From Tragulus kanchil (Eukaryota; Chordata; Mammalia; Artiodactyla; Tragulidae), in NCBI GenBank assembly GCA_022376925.1, contig JAIOJX010000025.1, positions 7,223,141-7,287,140 on the forward strand: a DNA stretch of 64,000 nt, read 5' to 3'. A model generated the notes under the pieces. It had not been told where the DNA came from, did no database searches, and was given only the letters and a program-made list of their open reading frames with translations. A program made the position numbers and the translations under genes. Below are positions 23,501-64,000 of this stretch, in pieces. The number at the start of each line of letters is the position of its first letter. Positions within the stretch are counted from its first letter, which is position 1.

Positions 23501-26500
23501 ATAGCCCTCATACTGTTAGTAATGTCTGGCTGTTTCTTCATGTAACCCACTTTAGGCTTACATTTAACCTGTTGAATGTTAAAATTGTAGTCAGATATTC
23601 TGTCATTGACAGATACTAGCTAGACACTTGAAACTTAAATATAGCATTAGAGTAATTCATTGGCAGTTAAAAAACTTAAAAACATCATCCTTTCAATTTC
23701 ATTTCAACACAGTAAATAAACAGCAGTATAAACAGTAGACAGACAGCCTTTACCTCCATTTCCCTAAGGTATGTGTGAATGTCTTCATGGTAGTCTGGAA
23801 CCTCATTAACACTAAGTGGCTTTTCATCTTCCAATACAACTGACATTTCCATATTATGTGGAGACTCTGGGACAATTAAAAAATATAATTAAATTCACTT
23901 AGTTTTCAACTTAAGAGCTAAAAGTGATCATCCTTGCAAGGGGTCCCATACTACCAATGGGTTTATTTCATCCAACTAAAAGAGCTTCTTTTGACAAAGT
24001 ACACAGAAGATTTAACCCTCACTTTAGTACCTCTGTCCACTTAGTGTTGGAATGATTTTAATTAACGAGAGGAAATACCAATAGATCATTAACAGGAGAA
24101 TGAGTTTGAAAAGCAGGTTATTATGTTAAACCATCATTCATCTCCCATGACAGGAAACAGTGGTCTTGTTAGGACATGGTTAAAATCCAGGTTTGGAGAT
24201 AATATCTAGGATTTGTCATAGAGTTTATAGACGCCAAAGTCTAACATTTTCAAAGCACAATCCAGGCAACTATTATAAGCAGGGTTAACAAGTGTTCTAA
24301 AGAGAAAATGAGGGCTTCCCTGGTGGTCCAGTGGGTAAGGACACCGCCTTGCAGTGCGAGGGGCGCCGGTTTGATCTCTGGCCTGGGAAGATGCCATGTG
24401 CCACGGAGCAGCTGCACTGATGTGTCCAACTACTGAGCCTGAGCCCTGGAGTGCATGCACCCAGAGCTGATGCTCTGCAACAAGAGAGGCCACTGAGATG
24501 GGAGATCCACACAAGCCAAAAGAACGAAGATAAATGAATGAAAGATCAGTAGAAATGGCCACAAAAAAAAAAAATTTAAAAAAAAGAGAAAATGAGATTT
24601 GTCATGGGCAGTTTAAATATATTAACAATACAATCAATCGGTGATTGTTCAGTAAATTTAAATTATCTTTGGAGGCCGTAAAGGTCATCCATTACTCTTT
24701 GAGTTCAAAGTTTACCTTGAGGTTAAAATTTGCTGCAAATTTTAAATAAAAATACACAAACTACTTTATTTCCAAAGTACTCTGCTACGTCTCTCATCAA
24801 TACAACTAAAACTGATACTGAATTTAGTGAATTGTCCAGTGACCCCATAGCCTGGTGGTAAAGCAGCAGCACAAACTGTAGACAGAGCTGTCTATGGCTG
24901 CTGCTCTGACTCACAGGAAGACAATGGCATTCTCTGATACCAATCACTCAGACTAGTTTTACAGAAAGTTTCAGAGCTGGAAGAGATGTTGGCTATCTCA
25001 GTATTTAAAGCTGCATCCTCAGACAGCACTCTCTGAAATGGTATGTACATGGTTAGTCTTTTTTATTTTTAAATGCTTTTCTTTTTTTTTTTCCGAGGGT
25101 GGGGTGGGTGGGGAGGGAGGGGGGTGGGCAGGCTACTTCTATTTATCTTTCACTCATCCATTTTCATCCATCTTTGCTCTTGGGCCCGTGTGGCCCTCCA
25201 TCGCAGTGGCCTCCATCATCACAGAGCACCGGCTCTGGGCGCAGTCGCCGAAGAGCTCCAGCTCAGTGATTTGACACATCAGTCCTGCTGCACCGCGGCA
25301 CATGGGATCTTCCCAGGCCAGGGATCGAACTGGCGCCCCTTGCACTGCAAGGCGGTGTCCTTACCCACTGGACCACCAGGGAAGCCCCACAGTTAGTCTT
25401 AAGAATACAACTGAAATATATTCTCCCAAGCAAGCAAACATTTTCAGGGTCAATTAAAATAAGTCTTTGAGATCTAATGAAATTGATGTAATTAGCAGTG
25501 TACCAGAAGGAGCACGGGATTAGAATCCTTTTGGAGGTCAGCAGGTCAGATTAGCTGTGAGGCCTGAGATAAGTCACACCCTTTTTAAACTTTTTACATT
25601 ATATCTAACTCATAATGTAGTCAGGATCAGGTCAGATACCTTAAAAGGGAAATATCATTAATCCAACCTATTCAATAATTATGATTAATTTTATACAAGT
25701 TTTCTTTAAAACTCACCAAAACTACCATCCATTGGGTAATCAAGAGGTACCAGTGGTTTTCTTGGTCCTGGTAGAGTAACAGCTGAATTAAAAGCCAAGA
25801 CATCCTCACTTTCTGGTTTTTTAGATTCAGTTGGCCTCTTCTGAGTCTCTTCTTCTGCTTCATCCACATGAATGGTAAATGCAGGCTGTTTACAGTTTGC
25901 TTTCCAGGGAGGAACGGTGACATGCTCATCATTTATAGGAAGATCCTTAAGAGGTGCAACCTAAAATGAAATTATTAACTGGCACTGAGTCTATTAAGTG
26001 GAATTTTGTTTTGCTTCCATGCCCTTATGCGACGTTTATTCCCAAATACTCTATCAGGAAAATTAAACTTTAGGGGACAAAATCTAGACAAGGAAATTTA
26101 AGTAGCTGGAGAAAGTAGGGATGCTTCAATTTGTCACAGGCATTCCTGTAAAGATTTCAGAGTCACACCAAGTGGAATTATGCAAAACTAATCAAGGCCA
26201 TGAGATGGCTGGAGTGGCAGGCTGAAAGATGCCAAATTTAAGAGAGAATGCAACAACAACAAAAAACCCCAACCCACAAAGTAGTTTTCCTCTTTTGCCC
26301 CAGGGTGGAGCAACAGAGCAAATTCGGCAAAATGGCGGAATTGGCCAAAATCAAGGTATTTTTTAGATCCTTTCCAAAGTAGAGGTAATTTCTCTGACCA
26401 TATAGAAAAGATGAAGGTCAGAGCTGGTAAGAGTAGGGCCTGGAGTTTAAAGCCGAAAGGCGCGGAGGCGGGAGGACCATACATGGTGTGGGGCTCATTT

Positions 26501-28060
26501 TGACCCCATTATCTATGGAGAAAATACTCCCAATGGAGAGCCGAGAAGCAACATAAACGCACAGTGCTGTCAGGGATAGTAATGGAGAAACGAATGGGAG
26601 TAATGTGGCATTCTACATTCCAGAAATCCAGGGATCAAGGGACTCCATACCCTGGCCTCCCTAGCCTTAAGTCAAACTTTTTACATTATATCTAACTCAT
26701 AATGTAGTCAGGATCAGGTCAGATACCTTAAAAGGGAAATATCATTAATCCAACCTATTCAATAATTATGATTAATTTTATACAAGTTTTCTTTAAAACT
26801 CACCAAAACTACCATCCATTGGGTAATCAAGAGGTACCAGTGGTTTTCTTGGTCCTGGTAGAGTAACAGCTGAATTAAAAGCCAAGACATCCTCACTTTC
26901 TGGTTTTTTAGATTCAGTTGGCCTCTTCTGAGTCTCTTCTTCTGCTTCATCCACATGAATGGTAAATGCAGGCTGTTTACAGTTTGCTTTCCAGGGAGGA
27001 ACGGTGACATGCTCATCATTTATAGGAAGATCCTTAAGAGGTGCAACCTAAAATGAAATTATTAACTGGCACTGAGTCTATTAAGTGGAATTTTGTTTTG
27101 CTTCCATGCCCTTATGCGACGTTTATTCCCAAATACTCTATCAGGAAAATTAAACTTTAGGGGACAAAATCTAGACAAGGAAATTTAAGTAGCTGGAGAA
27201 AGTAGGGATGCTTCAATTTGTCACAGGCATTCCTGTAAAGATTTCAGAGTCACACCAAGTGGAATTATGCAAAACTAATCAAGGCCATGAGATGGCTGGA
27301 GTGGCAGGCTGAAAGATGCCAAATTTAAGAGAGAATGCAACAACAACAAAAAACCCCAACCCACAAAGTAGTTTTCCTCTTTTGCCCCAGGGTGGAGCAA
27401 CAGAGCAAATTCGGCAAAATGGCGGAATTGGCCAAAATCAAGGTATTTTTTAGATCCTTTCCAAAGTAGAGGTAATTTCTCTGACCATATAGAAAAGATG
27501 AAGGTCAGAGCTGGTAAGAGTAGGGCCTGGAGTTTAAAGCCGAAAGGCGCGGAGGCGGGAGGACCATACATGGTGTGGGGCTCATTTTGACCCCATTATC
27601 TATGGAGAAAATACTCCCAATGGAGAGCCGAGAAGCAACATAAACGCACAGTGCTGTCAGGGATAGTAATGGAGAAACGAATGGGAGTAATGTGGCATTC
27701 TACATTCCAGAAATCCAGGGATCAAGGGACTCCATACCCTGGCCTCCCGCGAAGAGCCCAGGGAAGGCGTTCTAGCCACTCTCTTCTGCCAGCTAAACCT
27801 GTGCAAAACTCCCACTCGGCCCTCCCTCCTGCGGATATCGCTCACTGCTTTACCCGTCGCGTCTTAGGTCTCTGCGGCGCTGGACCTCGCGAGTTCCCGG
27901 CCTTCAGTACCGCCAGCCCAGCCCGGGTCCGGGGCTGCTGGGCAGGCGCTGCCTTTTCGGGGTTGATGTTCTCCTGGTCCTCCTGGAACGCCGTCTGCTG
28001 CAATGTTACCGCCGAACCCGCTTCGCGGGCCATAGGCCCGGGCGCGGAGCTGCCCAACAT
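20571..28060 (-). CDS. CCNA2: Cyclin A2 (CCNA2), complete, 8 coding exons
   Basis: Regulatory cyclin that activates CDK2 and CDK1 in S, G2 and early M phase, mainly nuclear. Coding exons on the - strand, in order: 27854-28060, 25717-25960 (or copy 26804-27047), 23754-23866, 23345-23568, 22012-22219, 21532-21645, 20948-21081, 20571-20619. They join in frame with GT..AG introns to 1293 nt, 430 residues (human has 432). The start gives [15 protein letters not shown]; a GTG codon just upstream is ignored. The N-terminus has the [13 protein letters not shown] motif and a destruction-box-like region ([13 protein letters not shown], residues 44-56). The cyclin box begins in exon 4 with [18 protein letters not shown]; DAAs of the second fold follow in exons 5-7. 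The protein ends NPPETLNV where human has NL. Exon 2 (244 nt) is present twice; using both would shift the frame. Confidence 0.97.
22602..23055 (+). mobile_element. Young tRNA-derived SINE with target-site duplication and internal tandem repeat
   Basis: Flanked by a 14-bp duplication TAAAATGTTGCCAG (22602-22615 and 23042-23055). Head CCCTGGTGGTCCAGTGGATA (box A region) and box B-like CGGTTCAAGCCCTGG show Pol III promoter ancestry; the tail is (AAAT)n and poly(A). A 55-bp segment is repeated in tandem at 22783-22837 and 22838-22892. CCNA2 intron 4, antisense to the gene. Confidence 0.88.
23203..23305 (+). mobile_element. Fragment of CHR-type tRNA-derived SINE
   Basis: GGGACTGCCCTGGTGCTTCC, GGTTTGATCCCTGATTGG, CCACATGCCATAATAAAG resemble the cetartiodactyl CHR SINE group. 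Strongly diverged and short. Confidence 0.55.
24301..24596 (+). mobile_element. Young tRNA-derived SINE with 12-bp target-site duplication
   Basis: AGAGAAAATGAG at 24301-24312 and 24585-24596 flank GGGCTTCCCTGGTGGTCCAG ... GCCTTGCAGTGCGAGGGGCG ... poly(A). CCNA2 intron 2. Confidence 0.9.
25052..25400 (-). mobile_element. Young tRNA-derived SINE, reverse orientation
   Basis: Same family as 24301-24596, reversed: poly(T) and G-rich tail side, then GATCGAACTGGCGCCCCTTG (box B) and GGACCACCAGGGAAGCCCC (head). Flanks GGTTAGTCTT / AGTTAGTCTT are a probable target-site duplication. CCNA2 intron 2, sense to the gene. Confidence 0.9.
25587..27748. repeat. Direct duplication 6 (25587-26661 / 26674-27748), contains CCNA2 exon 2
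   Basis: Constant 1087-bp offset with no visible mismatch in the coding part. A 12-bp linker (26662-26673) joins the copies. The right copy ends about 106 bp before the end of exon 1. Confidence 0.96.
26804..27047 (-). other. CCNA2: Second copy of CCNA2 exon 2
   Basis: Identical in its translation to 25717-25960 and 1087 bp away, with the same acceptor and donor. Codes [20 protein letters not shown] through [10 protein letters not shown]. 244 mod 3 = 1, so a transcript with both copies would be frameshifted. This is the copy closer to exon 1. Confidence 0.9.
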
Positions 28061-28311
28061 CACTGCTCCGGGGGCGCGACGGGATCAGCTCGGCGCCAAG
28101 CAGCGTGCACTGCGTCTCGCCGACCCGCCGAGGAACAGTCCAGCTGTATCCGCCCGCCTTAGCTCAAGCCAGCCTGCCTGCCTGCCTGCTCGGAACCGTG
28201 TAGGACCGAGGACGTTTCTAAAGACGGAGGCAGGCACGGCAAGGGGTGGAGGGCCAAGGACGACCCCGAAATCAAGCGAGCAGCCCGCCGGAGCGGCGGC
28301 TGTTCTTGCAG

Positions 28312-28330
28312 TTCAAGTATCCCGCGACTA
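28312..28330 (-). promoter_or_regulatory. CCNA2: CDE/CHR cell-cycle element of the CCNA2 promoter
   Basis: Read on the - strand the sequence is TAGTCGCGGGATACTTGAA, the bipartite CDE (CGCGGG) and CHR (TTGAA, + coordinates 28312-28316) known from human CCNA2, where E2F/DREAM/MuvB-type complexes repress transcription until S/G2. It lies about 250 bp upstream of the ATG, as expected around the start of transcription. Recognised from sequence; the regulation is inferred from the human gene. Confidence 0.88.
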
Positions 28331-28340
28331 TTGAAATGGA

Positions 28341-28371
28341 CCAATGAAAGGGACCGATGCCCGTGACGTCA
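28341..28371 (-). promoter_or_regulatory. CCNA2: CCAAT box and CRE of the CCNA2 promoter
   Basis: A CCAAT box (28341-28345 read on +, ATTGG on the gene strand) and a palindromic TGACGTCA CRE at 28364-28371 lie upstream of the CDE/CHR. In human CCNA2 the same arrangement binds NF-Y and CREB/ATF. The spacing CRE - CCAAT - CDE - CHR is intact. Confidence 0.85.
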
Positions 28372-29535
28372 CCCGGGGCGACGCGGTCGCAGGCAAGTCA
28401 AGGCGGCTGCGAAGGTAACCGAGCAGGAGCGGAGCGGGGCGAATAAAAGTCGAATGGCGGCAGCAGGAAGTACGCCTGCGCGGTGCCGAGGGGCGGGGCC
28501 TATGCCTGTGGTGACCGTAAACAGCGCTCCTCAGTGGTTCCTGTCTTGGAGCAAGGGCTTTATCTACCATAAACAGAGTTACACTTGAGCAGTTGTTAGT
28601 GGCCATCGGGTTGCAAAGAATCGGACACGATTCAGGAAATCAACCACCGCCACCAGCTGGCCTTTAGCCCTAGGGGCTCCAGTTAGCTTGACTGACTTGT
28701 TTCTCATGGTCTAAAATCTGATTTGGCCACTTACTGGCCTGGTGGTCTTGTTCAAGTTATTCAATGTTCTAATTCTCAGTTTTCCTGTTAATTGGGAGTG
28801 ATCATATCTGTGCGTTACACAGTTGTTAGTATTAAATAATGTGCATAAAGTCATTTAACACTGCTTACATAACTGATACTAAAGTGGATGACTGTAATGT
28901 CATCTTACCTTCTTCATAGTCTTACGTTTTTTATTTTTCTTCATGAATTTGCAGTTAAAAGTGCCACCCTGAACTATTGATATGTGTAATAAACACTAAT
29001 GTACTACAAGAAATACAATTAAATGGCCATTAATTTACTCTCTCTTTTTTTCTCCCAAGATTTGGCAGCCAACAAAAGCACGGAGTAAAATCCTAGTGAC
29101 CTAGATATAATTATGTGTTCCATTTAGAAATGAAGCTTTTTAAATATAGTAAAAAAAAATATGATCTTATTAAAAGAAAACTCTTAGCAATATGTGGCTT
29201 TAACATTTTCACATTTAATATACAACAAGGCTTGCACATAACTAATAAATATAATGGGTACATAATTACAGAGCATTGTTTTCCAACAAACTACCAACTG
29301 TGCCTTCTTGAAAACAGAACAGTTTATAATCCAGAATATCATAATCCTTTTGCTACTTTAAAAATAGCATGACCATTAAGTACCATATTCACCTGAATAT
29401 GAATAAATATGAATTAAGGCTGATGACTTTCATAGCCTTAGAGTCACATTTTCCCGTATATGATAAAAAGTAAAGTAGAATGTCTTTTGTAGGAAAATCT
29501 AAGAAGCTATCACTAATTCTGTACTATTCACATGT
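28372..29535. other. CCNA2 upstream region and spacer to BBS7
   Basis: 28372-28510 is the GC-rich upstream part of the CCNA2 CpG island (GGGGCGGGGCC near 28490 is an Sp1-like site). 28700-28880 looks like a MIR (CTCAGTTTTCCTGTTAATTG). The remainder to 29535 is AT-rich with no gene that I can support. Confidence 0.6.
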
Positions 29536-30091
29536 AGTACACTTATATAGCCCTACTGGTTACAGCACATCAAGTTAAGATCCCCCCAATCTGTGCAAGC
29601 ACTGCTGATTTCCCTGGCCACAATTTAAAGCACGAGCCAATTCAAGTATTTCACAAACTGAGCACAGGTCACAAAACATTACCAAGCAACAGCAAAATCA
29701 TTTGTAATTCAATCCCAATCCCTAGAAAAAAAAAATTATAGGTTATGTGTGTTGTCCTTGGTTGACAACACACATAGTAACCAAAAGAAAATCCAGACAC
29801 CAGAACTTGGGTCCTACCTTTATGAAATAATAGTATATCCTCTTAAACACTTAATCTCACTGAGAATCAGTTTTCTTATATGATTTGACAAAACAGTATG
29901 CTGTGAAAATCAAATGAGGTCACACATGTATATACACTTTGAAAATTGTAGTTTATACATATGGGTTAGCTTGTTAACTATTTAAATATATTTCTTTTTT
30001 CCAAGTAATATTTCATGGTTTAAAAGTCCACTTGAAAAAAATTCATTAAAATCCATTAGAATCATTCTACTTATTTTAAAAATAAAAATTC

Positions 30092-30097
30092 TTTATT
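30092..30097 (-). terminator. BBS7: Candidate BBS7 polyadenylation signal
   Basis: AATAAA on the - strand (TTTATT on +) 180 nt after the stop codon. A second copy is at 31234-31239 because of the duplication. Other AT-rich signals exist further left, so the true 3' end is uncertain. Confidence 0.4.
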
Positions 30098-30276
30098 TGT
30101 AAAAAGTTCCATTTATCAAAAAAAATAAAAGCACTAACAAAAAGTCATACTTCACATATTTTTAGACAGTGTTAAAAAGTACTTGAAAAAATGTAGGTAC
30201 AGTAAGCTTGTAATTCTGTTTTTAACATTTTTCTTTTAAACAGATAACTTATTTGGGACTTTACCTTGTTTATATT

Positions 30277-61050
<30,774 letters not shown>

Positions 61051-62099
61051 CTACAATAAATTTAAGATCAAGCACGTCATCAGAGATATGTTAAACAAGC
61101 CACAAAACTTATTTTCTTGTCTCCGAACATTCAACATATATTTACTAAAAACTTATTATTTGAAGACACTGAGATTGGAAAGGTGAAAATCCTGCAAAAG
61201 TGGCCAAAAATTCCAGTGTTTTGTAATATGAGGAAAGGAGACTCAAAACGACTCCTCAGCTACAGTAGTCATTAATAAGCAAAGATTATTTTTGTTTTGC
61301 TTGAAATATTGTAATACTGTGATTAAGGAAATCCTTCACTTCTTAATTTATAACTTTAGTTTTCAGGTATGAAATAAGTCTACATATTCTAGCAAATGCA
61401 GAAAAGAGCTTATGAGTAAGAGCTGCCTTTCAAAAATTATTTTCATGTAAAGTTAAACTCACATATAATTACTGTGAGAATACAAAAATGACCAACCCAA
61501 AAGCAAGCAAGTTTTATAAGAAATGTACATAGTAGCAAAACAAATTAAGTTTCAGTAAATAATTATTATTATTATTTTTTTTTGGCCACTTCTATTGGTC
61601 TTTCATTTTTCTATTTTCATCCATCTTTGTCCTTCGGCCTGTGTGGGCCACCTATTCCAGTGACCTCTGTCACTGCAGATCAGTGGCTCTGGGTGCATGC
61701 GCTCCAGAGCTCTGGCTCGGTAGTTGGACACATTGGTTCAGCCACTCCGCGGCACATGAGATCGTCCCAGGCCAGAGATCGAACTGGTGCCCATTGCACT
61801 GCAAGGCAGTGTCCTTAGTCACTGGATCACCAGGGAAGCCCAGTTTCAGTAAATAAATATTTTTAAGCCAAAGGATATCATTTAGTTTTCAAAGATACTA
61901 GAGACATGCTAAGTACCTTTTAAAAGCATTATTAACAAGATTATTTTATAGATCAATACACCCACTCCTTTCTTTTTTTTTCAACCAATAAAGGTTCTAA
62001 TACTGTAAGTAAGGGTTACCTACTAATAAACTTTTTAAAAAGTAATCATCAAAAGCAATTTGTCAAATTTATATTTTTTATGATTGATTCTTTCAACTA

Positions 62100-62210
<111 letters not shown>

Positions 62211-63147
62211 CTACAATAAATTTAAGATCAAGCACGTCATCAGAGATATGTTAAACAAGCCACAAAACTTATTTTCTTGTCTCCGAACATTCAACATATA
62301 TTTACTAAAAACTTATTATTTGAAGACACTGAGATTGGAAAGGTGAAAATCCTGCAAAAGTGGCCAAAAATTCCAGTGTTTTGTAATATGAGGAAAGGAG
62401 ACTCAAAACGACTCCTCAGCTACAGTAGTCATTAATAAGCAAAGATTATTTATATAAAATGTTTTTTGAAAATTACATAAGCCAAACTCTTTTAATATTT
62501 AGTTTATTATCCTAATTTCACAGACCACCTCTCATGTGTTTCCTCTAAATAGTTTCTTAGAATAAAAAACAGATGATAGCTTACATGGGACCTTTAGGGA
62601 ACTGGTTATTATTATGGGAGAAACCACATTTTTCAGATGGTTCAGGGTTTATACCTCTTTAAAGCACTATTGCCCAAATTTGCCCGACAATAGTTACTTG
62701 GATGAGTCAACTGGGAATCTGTATTTTTAACAAGTACTCTAGATCAGTGGCTTTCAAGCTATTTGAAAAGCAATCAATAAGTTATATATTGCAATCTGGT
62801 ACACATTCACACATGAACATATACAACCGCAGATATAACTTAAAAGGCTTATTTTGTAATCTGATACACTCTAATCTATTCTGTTTCATAATGACCAGTA
62901 GCTCTGCTAGGTAATTCTTATTACAAGGAGCAGAACCATTGTTCTAAAGGAAAAGGTAAAGGGAATGGATACTAACATCAAAAGTGCTAGTTCTCTTCAC
63001 CTTCCCTCTGTAGAAGACAAACCTCTGACATACTCTGAAAATCAGACTATCTTAGCTGTTCCTGAGTTAATTTCCTAAAGGATTCAAGTAACAGAGGTGT
63101 GATTACATATTTGCATAAAGTTAGGTTCATAAGTGCATTCTTTTGTT

Positions 63148-63261
63148 TCTGGCCATGTTGCATGGCTTGGGGGATCTTAGTTCCTCAACCAGAGGATGAA
63201 CTCATGCTCCCTACAAGGGAAGCACAGAGTTCTAAACACTGAGCAATCAGGGAAGTCCCCA
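63148..63261 (-). mobile_element. CHR-like SINE fragment
   Basis: TTTCTGGCCATGTTGCATGG, GGGGGATCTTAGTTCCTCAA, CAGGGAAGTCCCC. Reverse orientation, strongly diverged, just left of the duplication 17 join. Confidence 0.65.
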
Positions 63262-63289
63262 TAAGTGAATTTTTAATGCAGTGGAGTTT

Positions 63290-63325
63290 GCCACCCTGGA
63301 TACACGTGACACTCTCAGACAATGT
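63290..63325 (-). pseudogene. BBS7: Third, partial copy of the BBS7 [11 protein letters not shown] exon
   Basis: Only the first 36 nt of the exon (acceptor side) are present. At 63290 the exon sequence stops and SINE-flanking sequence begins. It differs by one base from the other two (GGATACACG instead of GGATAGACG). No donor, so not usable as an exon. Confidence 0.85.
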
Positions 63326-64000
63326 CTACAATAAATTTAAGATCAAGCACGTCATCAGAGATATGTTAAACAAGCCACAAAACTTATTTTCTTGTCTCCG
63401 AACATTCAACATATATTTACTAAAAACTTATTATTTGAAGACACTGAGATTGGAAAGGTGAAAATCCTGCAAAAGTGGCCAAAAATTCCAGTGTTTTGTA
63501 ATATGAGGAAAGGAGACTCAAAACGACTCCTCAGCTACAGTAGTCATTAATAAGCAAAGATTATTTATATAAAATGTTTTTTGAAAATTACATAAGCCAA
63601 ACTCTTTTAATATTTAGTTTATTATCCTAATTTCACAGACCACCTCTCATGTGTTTCCTCTAAATAGTTTCTTAGAATAAAAAACAGATGATAGCTTACA
63701 TGGGACCTTTAGGGAACTGGTTATTATTATGGGAGAAACCACATTTTTCAGATGGTTCAGGGTTTATACCTCTTTAAAGCACTATTGCCCAAATTTGCCC
63801 GACAATAGTTACTTGGATGAGTCAACTGGGAATCTGTATTTTTAACAAGTACTCTAGATCAGTGGCTTTCAAGCTATTTGAAAAGCAATCAATAAGTTAT
63901 ATATTGCAATCTGGTACACATTCACACATGAACATATACAACCGCAGATATAACTTAAAAGGCTTATTTTGTAATCTGATACACTCTAATCTATTCTGTT

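Noticed and set aside
27651..28334. 227-residue + strand ORF opposite CCNA2 exon 1
   Set aside because: Antisense shadow in a CpG island; no recognisable domain, and the - strand carries a clear CCNA2 exon and promoter.

Overview
This is mammalian nuclear DNA from a ruminant artiodactyl. The gene order, intron/exon structure and repeat content (Bov-tA-type SINEs, L1, MIR, Tigger and hAT-Charlie fossils, an ERV LTR) all fit. It is the syntenic block that in human lies on 4q27: EXOSC9 on the + strand, CCNA2 on the - strand, and the 3' part of BBS7 on the - strand. A family of similar, apparently young tRNA-derived SINEs with the head CCTGGTGGTCCAGTGG, and no Bov-A2 or BovB that I could recognise, hint at a ruminant outside the cattle group (a chevrotain is one guess). 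That species call is weak inference.

Layout. 1-4494 is intergenic with old repeats. 4495-20062 is EXOSC9: 12 coding exons that splice to exactly 439 codons plus stop. 19966-28371 is CCNA2: 8 coding exons, 430 codons plus stop, with a textbook cell-cycle promoter (CDE/CHR, CCAAT, CRE). EXOSC9 and CCNA2 are convergent and their 3' ends probably overlap. 28372-30091 is the short spacer to the 3' end of BBS7. 30092-64000 holds 11 consecutive BBS7 coding exons, the C-terminal 432 residues; the N-terminal exons lie beyond the right edge. EXOSC9 is a ring subunit of the RNA exosome, CCNA2 is the S/G2 cyclin A2, and BBS7 is a BBSome subunit. They are neighbours by ancient synteny, with no shared pathway. 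EXOSC9 and CCNA2 each have a full palindromic CRE near their start.

The striking feature is not a gene. The window contains 17 near-identical direct duplications, all with an offset of about 1.07-1.17 kb, some overlapping so that a segment occurs three times. They duplicate exons of all three genes: EXOSC9 exons 8, 10 and part of 11, CCNA2 exon 2, and at least six BBS7 exons. Most of these have lengths that would break the reading frame if both copies were spliced. Each gene splices to an intact frame if one copy of each is ignored. The uniform offset, near-zero divergence, unrelated junctions and degraded sequence at some joins point to a systematic assembly artefact (unmerged overlapping contig ends or gap filling). 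Gene models should use one copy only. If raw reads crossed the joins, this would instead be an unprecedented pattern of tandem duplication.

I found no bacterial-type system, CRISPR array, tRNA gene or novel protein-coding gene. The many short ORFs are intronic noise or translations of SINEs.
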